Below, one piece after another: positions 1 to 8,699 of a DNA stretch of 64,000 nt. The stretch is from Halorubrum xinjiangense (GTDB taxonomy: Archaea > Halobacteriota > Halobacteria > Halobacteriales > Haloferacaceae), in assembly GCF_900102375.1 (NCBI RefSeq), contig NZ_FNBO01000004.1, forward strand, positions 1-64,000, read 5' to 3'. The first letter of the stretch is position 1, and each line of letters starts with the position of its first letter. The notes beneath the pieces were generated by a model. That model was not told the origin of the DNA and did no database searches. It worked only from the letters and a program-made list of their open reading frames with translations. The position numbers and the translations under genes were made by a program.

Positions 1-170
1 TTGACATCCTCCTCCGCGTGAACGCGGAGGAATCCCGACCGCGTTTGGGATATTAGGGTTTGCAGTCTACCACTTGTTCCTGCGGTTGGAATCCGCTGGA
101 CAAGTCGTATAGGTGGACTGCGGGCTGTGCCAACCAGCCGGTACTCCTATCTCCGAACGACTGTCCGGGA
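1..170 (-). ncRNA. Candidate omega (reRNA) guide scaffold at the 3' end of tnpB
   Basis: In this family the 3' end of tnpB plus the right end of the element form the scaffold of the guide RNA, and the sequence just outside the right end is the guide. The 3' part of tnpB from about 170 down to the hairpin at 9-28 is the part best kept in the deleted copy at 24952-25100, as expected for a structural RNA. The guide itself would lie before base 1, outside the window. The upstream limit is a guess. Confidence 0.5.
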
Positions 171-1375
171 GACTCGGAGTTACTTTTCTCGTTGATATTG
201 AGTCGGATGTTCTCCGCTCCGTTCACGTCCGCGTTGAACGCCGCATCGCACTCCTCACAGACATACAGGCCACGCTCGACGCGCTGGCTGTCCTCCTCTC
301 TCCCGCACATACAACACGTCTTGCTCGTGGCACTCTCGTCCACTTCCACAACTTCGATCCCCTCGACCTTCGCTTTGTATTCGAGGATGTTGGTGAAGCG
401 GTTGAATGCCCACCCGTGTAGATCGAGGTTGCCGTGCTTGCCCCAGTTTTTCGAGTTGCCGTTCTCGTCCTCACGGACGCCCTCCAAGTTACCGATATTG
501 ATACGGCCAACACCCTTCTCGATACATCGTTGAACGATGTGTTTGGCGAGACCGTGGAAGAAGTGGGTGCGGCGTTCCGACCATTTCGCATGGAGACGTG
601 TGGCTCGTTCACCACCGCTGTCGTCGCACTTGGCAATTTCCTTCGGGAAGTAGTACCCGTCCTGTTTCAGACGGGTTCCGGGGTACAGGTCGGCGTCTTC
701 GGTACTGTAGGCGACAGCGGCGAAGTTGCTGATGCCGAGGTCGATGCCCGCTGTCTCGGTACCGGGAGCGGTGGGTGTCTTGGTTTCGTCTGTACAGACG
801 AGGTGTAGTTCCCACCGCTCTTTCGCTTGGTCGTAGACGGCGCGAACCTGTTGAAGGTTCTCGACGGTGACGCCGGGACGCGTCTCGTATTCAACAAGGA
901 TGTATTCCCGCGCTCGGGGGTGTTCCTTGTGGTTCGCGCCCTTCGAGAGTCGCACTCGATTGTTCTTGGTGTCGTGGCGGATGCCGTTCTGCTTCCACGT
1001 CACCGTGCTACGCGGGTGTTCTTCGTGGACGCGGTTGCCGTCGGTGTCGTAGTAGTTGCGTTTGCGGTAGCCGGGCGGATTCGCCCTGTCGTCGGACTTC
1101 CTCTTTTCGTACCACGAGTTGAAGGCTTCAGCGAGTTCCTCCAGAACGCGCTGACTGGACTGCGAATGTAATCCCTTGTACTTGTTGTGGGTCTTCAACT
1201 CGTCTTTGAGGTCGCCGTGATCGGGAATCTCCCCGGTTTCTTCCCAGACTTCTCGGGAGTGGTAGTTGGCGACGTTCCAGAGTTTGCTGGCGCTCCACCC
1301 GTGCCGGTCGAGTATCTCAGCCACTTGATTGTGGTTAAGAATTTTGGCGCGGTGGGTGCGGTGAACCTCCAGCAT
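53..1375 (-). CDS. tnpB: RNA-guided endonuclease TnpB
   Basis: 440 aa. TnpB proteins of IS200/IS605 elements are RNA-guided nucleases that cut sites beside a short target-adjacent motif, guided by an RNA made from the element's right end. The RuvC-like nuclease motifs are visible in order: GIDLGISNFAA (catalytic Asp), NIGNLEG (Glu) and NADVNGAENI (Asp). Between the last two sits a zinc ribbon with CCMC and CEEC pairs. The N-terminal third is the usual basic helical region. The reading frame is complete, so the protein is probably active. The start ATG at 1375 is about 150 bases from the left-end hairpin, and the stop is about 20 bases from the right-end hairpin, which suits co-transcription with the guide RNA. 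Confidence 0.93.
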   Translation of the reverse strand: MLEVHRTHRAKILNHNQVAEILDRHGWSASKLWNVANYHSREVWEETGEIPDHGDLKDELKTHNKYKGLHSQSSQRVLEELAEAFNSWYEKRKSDDRANPPGYRKRNYYDTDGNRVHEEHPRSTVTWKQNGIRHDTKNNRVRLSKGANHKEHPRAREYILVEYETRPGVTVENLQQVRAVYDQAKERWELHLVCTDETKTPTAPGTETAGIDLGISNFAAVAYSTEDADLYPGTRLKQDGYYFPKEIAKCDDSGGERATRLHAKWSERRTHFFHGLAKHIVQRCIEKGVGRINIGNLEGVREDENGNSKNWGKHGNLDLHGWAFNRFTNILEYKAKVEGIEVVEVDESATSKTCCMCGREEDSQRVERGLYVCEECDAAFNADVNGAENIRLNINEKSNSESPGQSFGDRSTGWLAQPAVHLYDLSSGFQPQEQVVDCKP

Positions 1376-1676
1376 TCTGAACGCCTATATAACCTGTTAT
1401 ACGAGCTTTTCTTGTAAAGGTTCGGCTGAGAGCGTGGAATATCCGGCCTTGCTATCGGCGGTGGATTGTTGAACGGGTTGTCGGATTCATCCCGCGCCTA
1501 AAGGCGCGGGTATTCTCCTTGCGATTTATAATCTTGGAACTGTCGGACAAATATACGTCGGCGTCTTTGCGCTCAGCGGTCTGATCTGTTTTGCCGCCAT
1601 CGGTCGGGCACAGGAGTTTCAGGACCCCGACGTCCGCCGCGGACTGGTATGGTTACTCGCCACTGCCGGCGGGTGG

Positions 1677-3572
1677 GTGCTGTTTAGAGTTGCTGGGTTT
1701 TTGCTTCCCGACCCGTTTCGTGTGCCGGCGTACATCATCGGGCTCGCCGTTGGCTTCGCTACCGTGTGGGCGTGGCTCTACTTCTGTTCTGCCTACTCTG
1801 GACGACGATACCATCGAAACACGTCGTTGCGACGGGTGAGTGGGGCCATCTTCCTCGCCGTAATCGCGGTCAAAGCAACGAATCCCATCCACGGAGCGTA
1901 CTTCACAGCGACGGAAGTGTCGACGCCGTTCGTTCACCTCGCGGTGGAACACAACGTGCTCCACTGGACCGCGACGGGCCTGTCGTACGTGTTGGCGGCG
2001 GTAGGGCTGTTCATGATCTTTCAACTGTTCTTCGAATCCGGATACGACACCCGACCCCTCAGCGTGCTATCGGCCCTGATCGGCCTCCCAGTCGTGCTCG
2101 ATATCGTCGCTCAGTTCACGCCACTACTCATTAACATCATCTACGCGCCCGTCGGGGTGGCGGTGTTCGCAGTCGGTGTGCTGTTCGTCTTCGAACGCCG
2201 CTTCCTCGCGGTACAGCGAGCGTCTCTCGGCGACGACCTGTCCATCTATCTCGACGAACGGGGCCGTATCCGCGACTACTCGGCGGCCATCAGGGAGGTG
2301 CTCCCGGAACTCGACGGAGCGACGGGTGACCGGCTCTCCGAGACTGTTCCCGCAGTCGTTGCGGCGCTCGAGACCGACGATCAGATACTCGAACGCGAGC
2401 AGTCCGGCGAACAGCGGTACTACTTCGTCTCGACGAGTACCACCATGTTGGGTGAGTCTGGAGCGCAAATCCTCCTGCTATCCGACGTGACGCAGACGGA
2501 GCGCCAGCGCCGCCAACTCGCCGACCGCGAGACCGAACTCAACGAGCAGAACGAGCTGTATCGAGGCGTCATTGACGCTAGTTTCGGCGTCGTCTTCCGA
2601 ATCGACAAACAGGGCCGGTTCACCTTTGCCTCGCCGTCTGTCGAGGGGTTCCTCGGCTACTCGCCGACGGAACTCGAAGGCCAATCGATCTCGGTCACGC
2701 TACCGAACGAGTCGACGACCGAACGGGCGTGGGAGGAGATCGAGCCGATACGCAACGGCGAACGTAACGTGGTGCGGGACTTTCCACTAGAGCGGAAAGC
2801 TGGGACGACCGTGTTCACAGACGTACGCGGCGTTCCAATTTATGAGGCGAGCGTTCCCACCGCCGAGCGAACGACCGAAGATATCGTCGGCATTCAGTTG
2901 ATGGTCCGTGACGCGACGAACCGCCGCGAGCGTGAGGGCCTCATCAGCGTCATCAATCGCGTGCTACGCCACAACATGCGGAACAAGATGGGTATCATCA
3001 CCGGGTACGCGGAGATGCTCGAGAACCGACTCAGCGGCGACGACGCCAAAAAAGCGTCACAGATCAAAGACACGGCCGACCTGCTGTTCGATCTGACCGA
3101 GTCGGCCCAGCAACTCGAGGAGTTCCGGGACCTGTCACCCGATCTCGAACCGGTCGATATCACCCCGATGCTCGAGGACACCGTCTCGGAACTCCAGATG
3201 CAGTATCCCGAGGCGTCCGTGACTGTCAACGCTCCTGACACCGTCGTTGCGGATACCCACGACCGTCTCAAAACAGCGCTCTGGGAGGTCCTCGAAAACG
3301 CGGCCGAACACGGCGGCGATCCGCCGGTCATTGAGATCGACGTGACAGACACGGAGACTGGCGTGACGATCGCTGTCAGGGATACCGGACCGGGTCTTCC
3401 CGAGATAGAACAGGAGGTCCTCGAGTCGAGCAGGGAGACGCCGCTGGTTCACGGCGAGGGGCTCGGCTTGTGGCTGGTCCACTGGATCGTCACCAGCCTC
3501 GACGGCGAACTCGAAACGACGGTGGCGGATGCGGGGACGACGGTCACGATCCGCCTCCCGAAGCCCTCGTGA
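1677..3572 (+). CDS. Membrane-bound PAS sensor histidine kinase, 5' end interrupted by the tnpB element
   Basis: The reading frame is open and coding-like from 1521, directly after the IS left end, but has no ATG, GTG or TTG until the GTG at 1677; the true N-terminus has been displaced. The visible N-terminal half is strongly hydrophobic with about six membrane helices, two more being encoded in 1521-1676, which fits the haloarchaeal seven-helix kinase sensor type. A PAS domain follows at about residues 295-405. The dimerisation box has the phospho-acceptor His in LRHNMRNKMG. The ATPase domain shows ENAAEHGG (N box), DTGPGLPE (G1) and GEGLGLWLV (G2). No response regulator is adjacent. It may be silenced, shortened, or driven from the element. 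Confidence 0.82.
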   Translation: MLFRVAGFLLPDPFRVPAYIIGLAVGFATVWAWLYFCSAYSGRRYHRNTSLRRVSGAIFLAVIAVKATNPIHGAYFTATEVSTPFVHLAVEHNVLHWTATGLSYVLAAVGLFMIFQLFFESGYDTRPLSVLSALIGLPVVLDIVAQFTPLLINIIYAPVGVAVFAVGVLFVFERRFLAVQRASLGDDLSIYLDERGRIRDYSAAIREVLPELDGATGDRLSETVPAVVAALETDDQILEREQSGEQRYYFVSTSTTMLGESGAQILLLSDVTQTERQRRQLADRETELNEQNELYRGVIDASFGVVFRIDKQGRFTFASPSVEGFLGYSPTELEGQSISVTLPNESTTERAWEEIEPIRNGERNVVRDFPLERKAGTTVFTDVRGVPIYEASVPTAERTTEDIVGIQLMVRDATNRREREGLISVINRVLRHNMRNKMGIITGYAEMLENRLSGDDAKKASQIKDTADLLFDLTESAQQLEEFRDLSPDLEPVDITPMLEDTVSELQMQYPEASVTVNAPDTVVADTHDRLKTALWEVLENAAEHGGDPPVIEIDVTDTETGVTIAVRDTGPGLPEIEQEVLESSRETPLVHGEGLGLWLVHWIVTSLDGELETTVADAGTTVTIRLPKPS

Positions 3573-3690
3573 AGGGGGCGCTCTGCGGTTAGCCGTTCCC
3601 GCCTCGTTCCACTCGACGGAAAACGGCGGCGACGCAGGAGGGGCAGCGACCGCCGTCAGACCTTAGCCTGCCGCGCCCTCGTTGATTGTC

Positions 3691-5181
3691 ATGGACTCGC
3701 ACGCCGGATTTCACTCGCTTCACGGGGAGACGGCGGCGTCGGTTCCGATCAGGGGCGACCTGCCACCGTGGCTTCGGGGCAGCCTGATCCGGAACGGACC
3801 GGGGGCGTTCTCGTTTCCGAACGGCAGCGACGTGGACCACTGGTTCGACGGCCTAGCGATGCTGTACCGCTTCACCTTCGACCCGGGCGACCGCGCCGGA
3901 TCGGGTTCGGCGGGCGACGGCGACGCCGTCCACTACCGCAACCGCTTCCTCCGGACGGACGCGTACGAGGCGGCGACGAGCGGCGAGTTCGAGGGCGGGT
4001 TCGCCACCGGGGAGACTACCCTCCGCTCGCGGCTGTCAACCTTCCTCGCGGAGCCGTACGACAACGCGAACATCGTCGCCGAGCGGATCGGCGACGAGTA
4101 CGTGGCGCTGACCGAGTCGCCGAGGGGGGTCCGGTTCGACCCGAACACGCTCGCGACGACCGGCCACGTCGACCGCGAGGGAGACGCCCCGAGCGGCCAG
4201 CTCTCCTGTGCTCATTTCAAGCGCGACCCGGCGACGGGCGCGCTCGTCACCGTCGACACCGAGTTCGGTCGGACGAGCCGATACCACGTCACCGCGTGGA
4301 CCCGAGACGGGGACCGGCGCCACGTCGGCAGCGTCGACACCGATCGGCCGGCGTACATGCACAGCTTCGCGCTCACGCCCCGCTACGTCGTCCTGACGGA
4401 GTTCCCGCTCCGGCTGGACCCGCGCCGATTCCTGAAACCGGGCCGGCAGCCACCGTTCATCGAGCAGTTCGAGTGGGAGCCGGAGCGCGGGACCAGGATC
4501 GTCGTGTTGGACCGAACGACGGGCGACGTCGTCGCTGAACCCACCGCAGGCCCTCTCTTCGGCTTCCACCACGTCAACGCCTTCGAGCGGGACGGCGGGA
4601 CCGAGGTCGTCTTCGACCTCGAGACGGTCCCGGACGCGACCGCGATCGATTCGCTGTACCTGAAGAACGTCCGTGCCGGCGAGATGGGGACGATGGCGGG
4701 CCGGATCGAGCGGTTCACCGTGGACCTCGGGTCGGCGACCGGTGCGGACAGGTACGGCGGCGGCGACGCGGCTGTGACTCGAGAGTCGTTATATGACGGC
4801 GGCAGCGCGCTGCCGACCGCGTCGCCCGCGCGGTGGTGCCGCCCCCACCGCTACGTCTACGCCATGGGGATGGACACGCCGGTCACGGAGTGGGCGCGTC
4901 GGATCATAAAGGTCGACGCAGAAACCGATAACGTCGAGACCTTCGACGACGGCGGCGACTACTTCGGCGAACCCCTGTTCGTCCCGGCTCCCGACGGCGA
5001 CGCAGAGGACGACGGCGTCGTCGTGACCGTCGCGCTCAACGTCGACGCCGACCGGTCGCGGCTCCTCGTCCTCGACGGCGAGACGCTCGACGAGCGCGCC
5101 CGGGCGACGCTGCCGCACGCGCTTCCCTTCGATTTCCACGGCCGGTACTTCCCGGAGATCCGGGCGTCGGCGAGCGAGTGA
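3691..5181 (+). CDS. Carotenoid oxygenase family protein
   Basis: 496 aa from the ATG at 3691; a TTG at 3682 would add three residues. Members of the RPE65/carotenoid cleavage dioxygenase family cut carotenoid polyene chains using Fe(II) bound by four histidines. Candidate ligands are all present in order: His175 (AHFK), His224 (MHSF), His293 (GFHHVN) and His483 (DFHGRY). The N-terminal signature GSLIRNGPG and the HWFDG motif are typical, and the length is normal for the family. In a halophile a plausible product is retinal or another apocarotenoid for rhodopsins, but brp/blh enzymes also make retinal and no opsin gene lies nearby, so the substrate is open. The gene stands alone. Confidence 0.88.
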   Translation: MDSHAGFHSLHGETAASVPIRGDLPPWLRGSLIRNGPGAFSFPNGSDVDHWFDGLAMLYRFTFDPGDRAGSGSAGDGDAVHYRNRFLRTDAYEAATSGEFEGGFATGETTLRSRLSTFLAEPYDNANIVAERIGDEYVALTESPRGVRFDPNTLATTGHVDREGDAPSGQLSCAHFKRDPATGALVTVDTEFGRTSRYHVTAWTRDGDRRHVGSVDTDRPAYMHSFALTPRYVVLTEFPLRLDPRRFLKPGRQPPFIEQFEWEPERGTRIVVLDRTTGDVVAEPTAGPLFGFHHVNAFERDGGTEVVFDLETVPDATAIDSLYLKNVRAGEMGTMAGRIERFTVDLGSATGADRYGGGDAAVTRESLYDGGSALPTASPARWCRPHRYVYAMGMDTPVTEWARRIIKVDAETDNVETFDDGGDYFGEPLFVPAPDGDAEDDGVVVTVALNVDADRSRLLVLDGETLDERARATLPHALPFDFHGRYFPEIRASASE

Positions 5182-5251
5182 GAGACGACCGCGGTCGGCT
5201 TGTCACCGACGAAGGGCCCACCGTTTTCACGCGCCGGTCCGTATCACGGCT

Positions 5252-5971
5252 ATGACTCGCACGGCAGTCATCGCTGGCGTCGGTCCGGGGCTCGGAGAGT
5301 CGCTCGCGCGGACGTTCGCGGCGGAGGGGTGTCGGGTGGCACTTTTCGCCCGCTCGACGGAGTACATCGAGGAGCTCGCCGACGACCTCCCCGACCCGGG
5401 CGAGGGGCTCGCGGTCGCGACGGACCTCACCGACGTCGACGCGGTCCGGGAGTCGTTCGAGACGGTCCGCGAGGCGTTCGGGCCGGTAGACGTGCTCGTC
5501 AACCACGCGAGCGCCGCGTCCTGGACCGGGCTCATGGACACGAGCGTCGAGGCGTTCGAGGAGGCGTGGGCGGTCAACGGCCGCGGTGCATTCGTCTGCT
5601 CGCAGGAGGCGGTCGACGACATGCTCGAGACCGGCGGCGGCACGGTGATCTTCACGGGCGCGACCTCGGCGGTGCGGAGCCGCGGCGGGGCGATCGGGTT
5701 CACGGCCGCGAAGTTCGCCGCCCGCGGGATGGCGATGGACATCGCACAGGAGTTCGGCGGCGACGGCGTCCACGTCGCGCACGTCGTGATCGACGGGCAG
5801 ATCGACTCGCCCGAGGCCCGCGAGCGCCAGCCCGACCGCGGGGCCGAGACGTTCCTCGACCCCGACGAGATGGCCGAGACGTACTGGCACCTGATCGAAC
5901 GGGACGACGTCGGCACCCAGCCGTTCGAGGTCCATATCACGAACGGGCCGAACCCCTCGGAGTTCATCTAA
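5252..5971 (+). CDS. SDR-family oxidoreductase with Phe in place of the catalytic Tyr
   Basis: 239 aa with a Rossmann fold. The nucleotide-binding GxxxGxG motif is GVGPGLGE at residues 9-16, and the structural NHAS stands where NNAG is usual. The place of the YxxxK active site reads FTAAK, so the catalytic tyrosine is replaced by phenylalanine while the lysine is kept. The following segment HVAHVVIDGQID is typical of an SDR subgroup that, from memory, also carries Phe here, so this is probably family-typical and not a mutation. The substrate is unknown. The ATG lies about 70 bases after the carotenoid oxygenase stop on the same strand, so cotranscription is possible. Confidence 0.82.
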   Translation: MTRTAVIAGVGPGLGESLARTFAAEGCRVALFARSTEYIEELADDLPDPGEGLAVATDLTDVDAVRESFETVREAFGPVDVLVNHASAASWTGLMDTSVEAFEEAWAVNGRGAFVCSQEAVDDMLETGGGTVIFTGATSAVRSRGGAIGFTAAKFAARGMAMDIAQEFGGDGVHVAHVVIDGQIDSPEARERQPDRGAETFLDPDEMAETYWHLIERDDVGTQPFEVHITNGPNPSEFI

Positions 5972-6145
5972 CGGGGCGGCGGCGAGGGACGGGAAGTTCC
6001 GGACGGGCGGGCTCGACTCTTCGTCCGAGTGGACCGCCGAGAACCGCGGCGTCACCGCCGACAAATGCCCACGGCCGGAGAACGGTCGGTCGTCCGGGGC
6101 GGTCAGCTCCGACCTCCGTCAGGGCGCCAGGGGGCGCTCCGGCGC

Positions 6146-6502
6146 TCAGAACGTGATGATCTCGTAGTCGTCGTCGACGAGCGAGCGGATGCTCGGGTGG
6201 CCCTCGTACTCGTCGAGCGTGACGAGCCCGGAGTCGGCGACGGCGTCCTCAACGCCGAACGCGCCGGAGCAGAAGTCACAGACCGCCGCGTCGTCGCGGA
6301 CCGCCTGATACAGCTCGTGGTAGTCGCTCTCCTCGTCTTCCAGCTCCGGGATCCACTGCGTCCCGGCGCCGTCGAAGATCAGCTCCAGCTCGTCCCCCTC
6401 GGTCTCCGCGAACTCCTTTGCCGCTTCGAGGGCGTTCGCGAGGCGGCCGTAGTCGGCGTGCGATTCGTTGCCGGCGAGAATCACGATTGCTGCTTTTGCC
6501 AT
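6146..6502 (-). CDS. DsrE-like small protein
   Basis: 118 aa with the DsrE/DsrF-like alpha-beta fold: a first strand AAIVILAG, a helix with RLANALEAAKEF, a strand ELELIFDGAGT and a cysteine pair in VCDFCSGAFG. Relatives handle persulfide sulfur or act as small cytosolic proteins of unknown role. The two cysteines three residues apart could carry sulfur or bind metal, which is inference. The gene is monocistronic, convergent with the SDR gene. Confidence 0.72.
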   Translation of the reverse strand: MAKAAIVILAGNESHADYGRLANALEAAKEFAETEGDELELIFDGAGTQWIPELEDEESDYHELYQAVRDDAAVCDFCSGAFGVEDAVADSGLVTLDEYEGHPSIRSLVDDDYEIITF

Positions 6503-6602
6503 CGTGACTCTTTATAAACCACACTCGTACAAAACCCGTCCGCGGCTGTGTGTTCGGAGCGTCATTTCGACACTCGACGACGCGTCGGACCGCCGCCGAC
6601 TC

Positions 6603-8357
6603 TCACGACCCGCCGACGGCGCTCCGGACGACGCGCTGTGCTCGATAGAGGGTGTACGCGACGGAGAGGCCGACGAGGGCGACCACCGCCCCGACGGCAG
6701 CGAGCTCCGGACCGGACGCTGGGGGTAGCAGGTCGTCGTCGGGTCCGCAGTTCCCGCACCCGTCCTCGCCGCAGTTCCCGCACCCGGGTAGGTCCGCGTC
6801 GGCGGTCTCGTCGGCCGCCGCTCCCTCGTTTCGAGAAGCCGATGCGGTGGAATCGGTCTCGGCGCGTACGTCCGCAGCCGGGGCGTCCGACGAGTCCGTG
6901 CGCTCGGGCGTCACGGCGTCGGCACCGGCCGCCGTTGACGCCTCGTCTGTTTCGTCGGTCACACCGACCGGCTCGGGGGATGCGTCGACCGATTCGGCGG
7001 TCGAGTCGGTCGATTCGGGGGTTGCGTCGGCCGCTCCCTCGGACGCATTGGCCGCTCCCTCGGACGCGCGGGTCGCGCCGTCCGCCTCGTCGAACAGGTG
7101 CGGCGCGTGCGACCGGAGCGCGTCCAGTCCCGCCTCGATTTCCTCGCGGTCCTGGTGGCCGACCGCAAACGCGGACAGATCCTCGACCATCGAACGCGCA
7201 CGCTCGGAGCGGTCCGTCTCGACGTAACAGCGGGCGGCGTCGAACATCGCCCGGCCGAGCCAGTGCGCGAAGACCGGGTTGTCGTACCGCTCTTCGAGGG
7301 CTTCGAGCCGTTCGAGCTTCGCCTCGCCGGCTTCCACGTCACCGTCGAAGAACGACGCTCGCGCCGAGAAGAAGGTCGCGACCGCCGTCCACGTCGCGCT
7401 CGACGGCGTCGAGAGCCGCTCGTGGTGGGCGGCGGTCTCGCCGGCCCAGTGTTCGACCCGGCCGACGTCGGCCGCCTCGAAGCCGGCGCGCGCGGCGTTC
7501 GCCGTCGCGACCGGGAGCCACCGGACGATCGACTCCTCCTGTGCCGGGTACCGGTCGGCGAGCGCCTCGATCCGGCCGATTCGCTCTTCGATCGCCTCCA
7601 CGTCCGTCCGCTTGGCGTCGGCGTTCGTCCGCCCGGCGAGGACGCCGGCGAGCCCGGCGGCGACCTCCCCGTCCGGATGCGCCCGGAACAGCTCCTCCGC
7701 GCGGGCGACGCGGTCGCCGCGGGCGTCCGTTCCGGGAGGCGTGTCAGCCCCGTCGAGCGCGTCGTCGCCGCCGAGGGGGACGTCGTCAGACTCCTCGGCT
7801 CCCCCGTCCGCGCCGAGATACAGTTCCGCGTGAGCGTACGCCCGCAACAGCGAGGCGGCGACGTCCGGCTCGGCGTGCGCGTCGTACACCGTCTCGAGCC
7901 GGTCCAGCAACGGTTCGATCCGACCGCGACGGTCGCCTTTTCCGTTCGCGTGGATCGTCTCGGCGGTCGCCCGGGCCAGCGGCGCCGCGATCACCGGGTC
8001 GGGACGTCGGTCGTACAGGTCCTCGATCCGGCCCCTGTACGCCTCGATCCGGTCGGGGTCGATCGCGGTCGCGTAGAGGTCGTCGCGGTCCCGCACGCTC
8101 GTCGCGTTCGCGAGGGCGTTCGCGAGGTGGACGTCGACGTCGGCGGCGCCGCTCCGGCCGCGCAGTCGGTCCAGCCGCGCGATCATCTCGGCCTCGGCGT
8201 CGAACTCGCCGCGCTCGCCGTAGGCGTCGGCGAGCGCGACGAGGGCGTCGGTCAGCCGCGCGCGGTCGTCCGCGTCCCGCTCGGCCGGTGCCGTCGCGTC
8301 GATCGCCTCGACGCATCGCTCGAGCTCGCCGACCGACCGCGTGTCGCTAGATACCAT
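6603..8357 (-). CDS. Tail-anchored helical-repeat protein with twin CGNCG motifs, function unknown
   Basis: 584 aa from the ATG at 8357; the frame stays open further upstream, but that extension is arginine-rich and unlike the acidic body. About 370 residues of Ala/Glu/Asp/Arg-rich helices, resembling degenerate TPR-like repeats (many A-D-Y, A-R-Y and L-A-R spacings), are followed by a low-complexity Ser/Thr/Asp/Glu linker with repeated ASEGAA and STDSTAES-like units. Next comes GCGNCGEDGCGNCG, two candidate metal-binding or disulfide sites. The protein ends in a single membrane helix (AVGAVVALVGLSVAYTLY) and a short basic tail. This predicts a cytoplasmic scaffold anchored by its C-terminus. 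No family is recognised. Confidence 0.7.
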   Translation of the reverse strand: MVSSDTRSVGELERCVEAIDATAPAERDADDRARLTDALVALADAYGERGEFDAEAEMIARLDRLRGRSGAADVDVHLANALANATSVRDRDDLYATAIDPDRIEAYRGRIEDLYDRRPDPVIAAPLARATAETIHANGKGDRRGRIEPLLDRLETVYDAHAEPDVAASLLRAYAHAELYLGADGGAEESDDVPLGGDDALDGADTPPGTDARGDRVARAEELFRAHPDGEVAAGLAGVLAGRTNADAKRTDVEAIEERIGRIEALADRYPAQEESIVRWLPVATANAARAGFEAADVGRVEHWAGETAAHHERLSTPSSATWTAVATFFSARASFFDGDVEAGEAKLERLEALEERYDNPVFAHWLGRAMFDAARCYVETDRSERARSMVEDLSAFAVGHQDREEIEAGLDALRSHAPHLFDEADGATRASEGAANASEGAADATPESTDSTAESVDASPEPVGVTDETDEASTAAGADAVTPERTDSSDAPAADVRAETDSTASASRNEGAAADETADADLPGCGNCGEDGCGNCGPDDDLLPPASGPELAAVGAVVALVGLSVAYTLYRAQRVVRSAVGGS

Positions 8358-8699
8358 ATGTGTTGATTCGTGGTTGGGGCGAACCGACGTAAACGCTCGG
8401 CTTCGAGCGCGAGCGCGGTCACGACGACCGGGAAGGCGGCCCCCCGCCCCCACGCCGTACAACACGTGGGGCAGCGTCCCCTGTTTCAAGTGTGCCGCAG
8501 ACTGCTCGTCACCGACGAACGGGGCCCAGATGGCGGCCGTCGGCGGGGGAAGCCATCGTGATCTGCGACGCGCGCCGACGATCCGACAGCGGTTACGTTC
8601 TAATGACAGCGCGCGAACGGACGGGTACCGGGGTTACCGGTCGGTTGCGGTCGGGGCGGGAGGTGCGGTGTTTATACACCATCGAAGCGGGTGGACGGC
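8358..8699. other. Divergent intergenic region
   Basis: 342 bases between two divergent genes. No coding signal or repeat was seen except the TATA-like box at 8671-8677 for the rightward gene. Confidence 0.6.
8671..8677 (+). promoter_or_regulatory. TATA box of the beta-helix lipoprotein gene
   Basis: TTTATAC is centred about 26 bases before the ATG at 8700, the spacing of a leaderless archaeal transcript. This decides for the ATG at 8700 over the GTG at 8691. Confidence 0.6.

Larger units (their letters stand above)
1..1525 (-). mobile_element. IS200/IS605-family element carrying only tnpB (IS1341 type)
   Basis: The element has subterminal hairpins at both ends instead of inverted repeats. 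The right end (about 1-36) holds an 8-bp stem CCTCCGCG/CGCGGAGG, and the left end (about 1489-1520) holds CCCGCGCC/GGCGCGGG. No tnpA transposase is present, so movement would need a Y1 transposase supplied from elsewhere. The left end abuts the coding frame of a histidine kinase that lacks its own start, so the element appears to have landed in the 5' end of that gene. The window begins at the right end, so the far flank is not visible. A deleted relative with the same ends lies at about 24952-25320. Confidence 0.85.

Noticed and set aside
6548-8350. Long plus-strand reading frame of 600 codons
   Set aside because: Arg/Pro-rich product typical of the antisense shadow of a GC-rich gene; the minus-strand protein at 6603-8357 is acidic, structured and has a membrane anchor.
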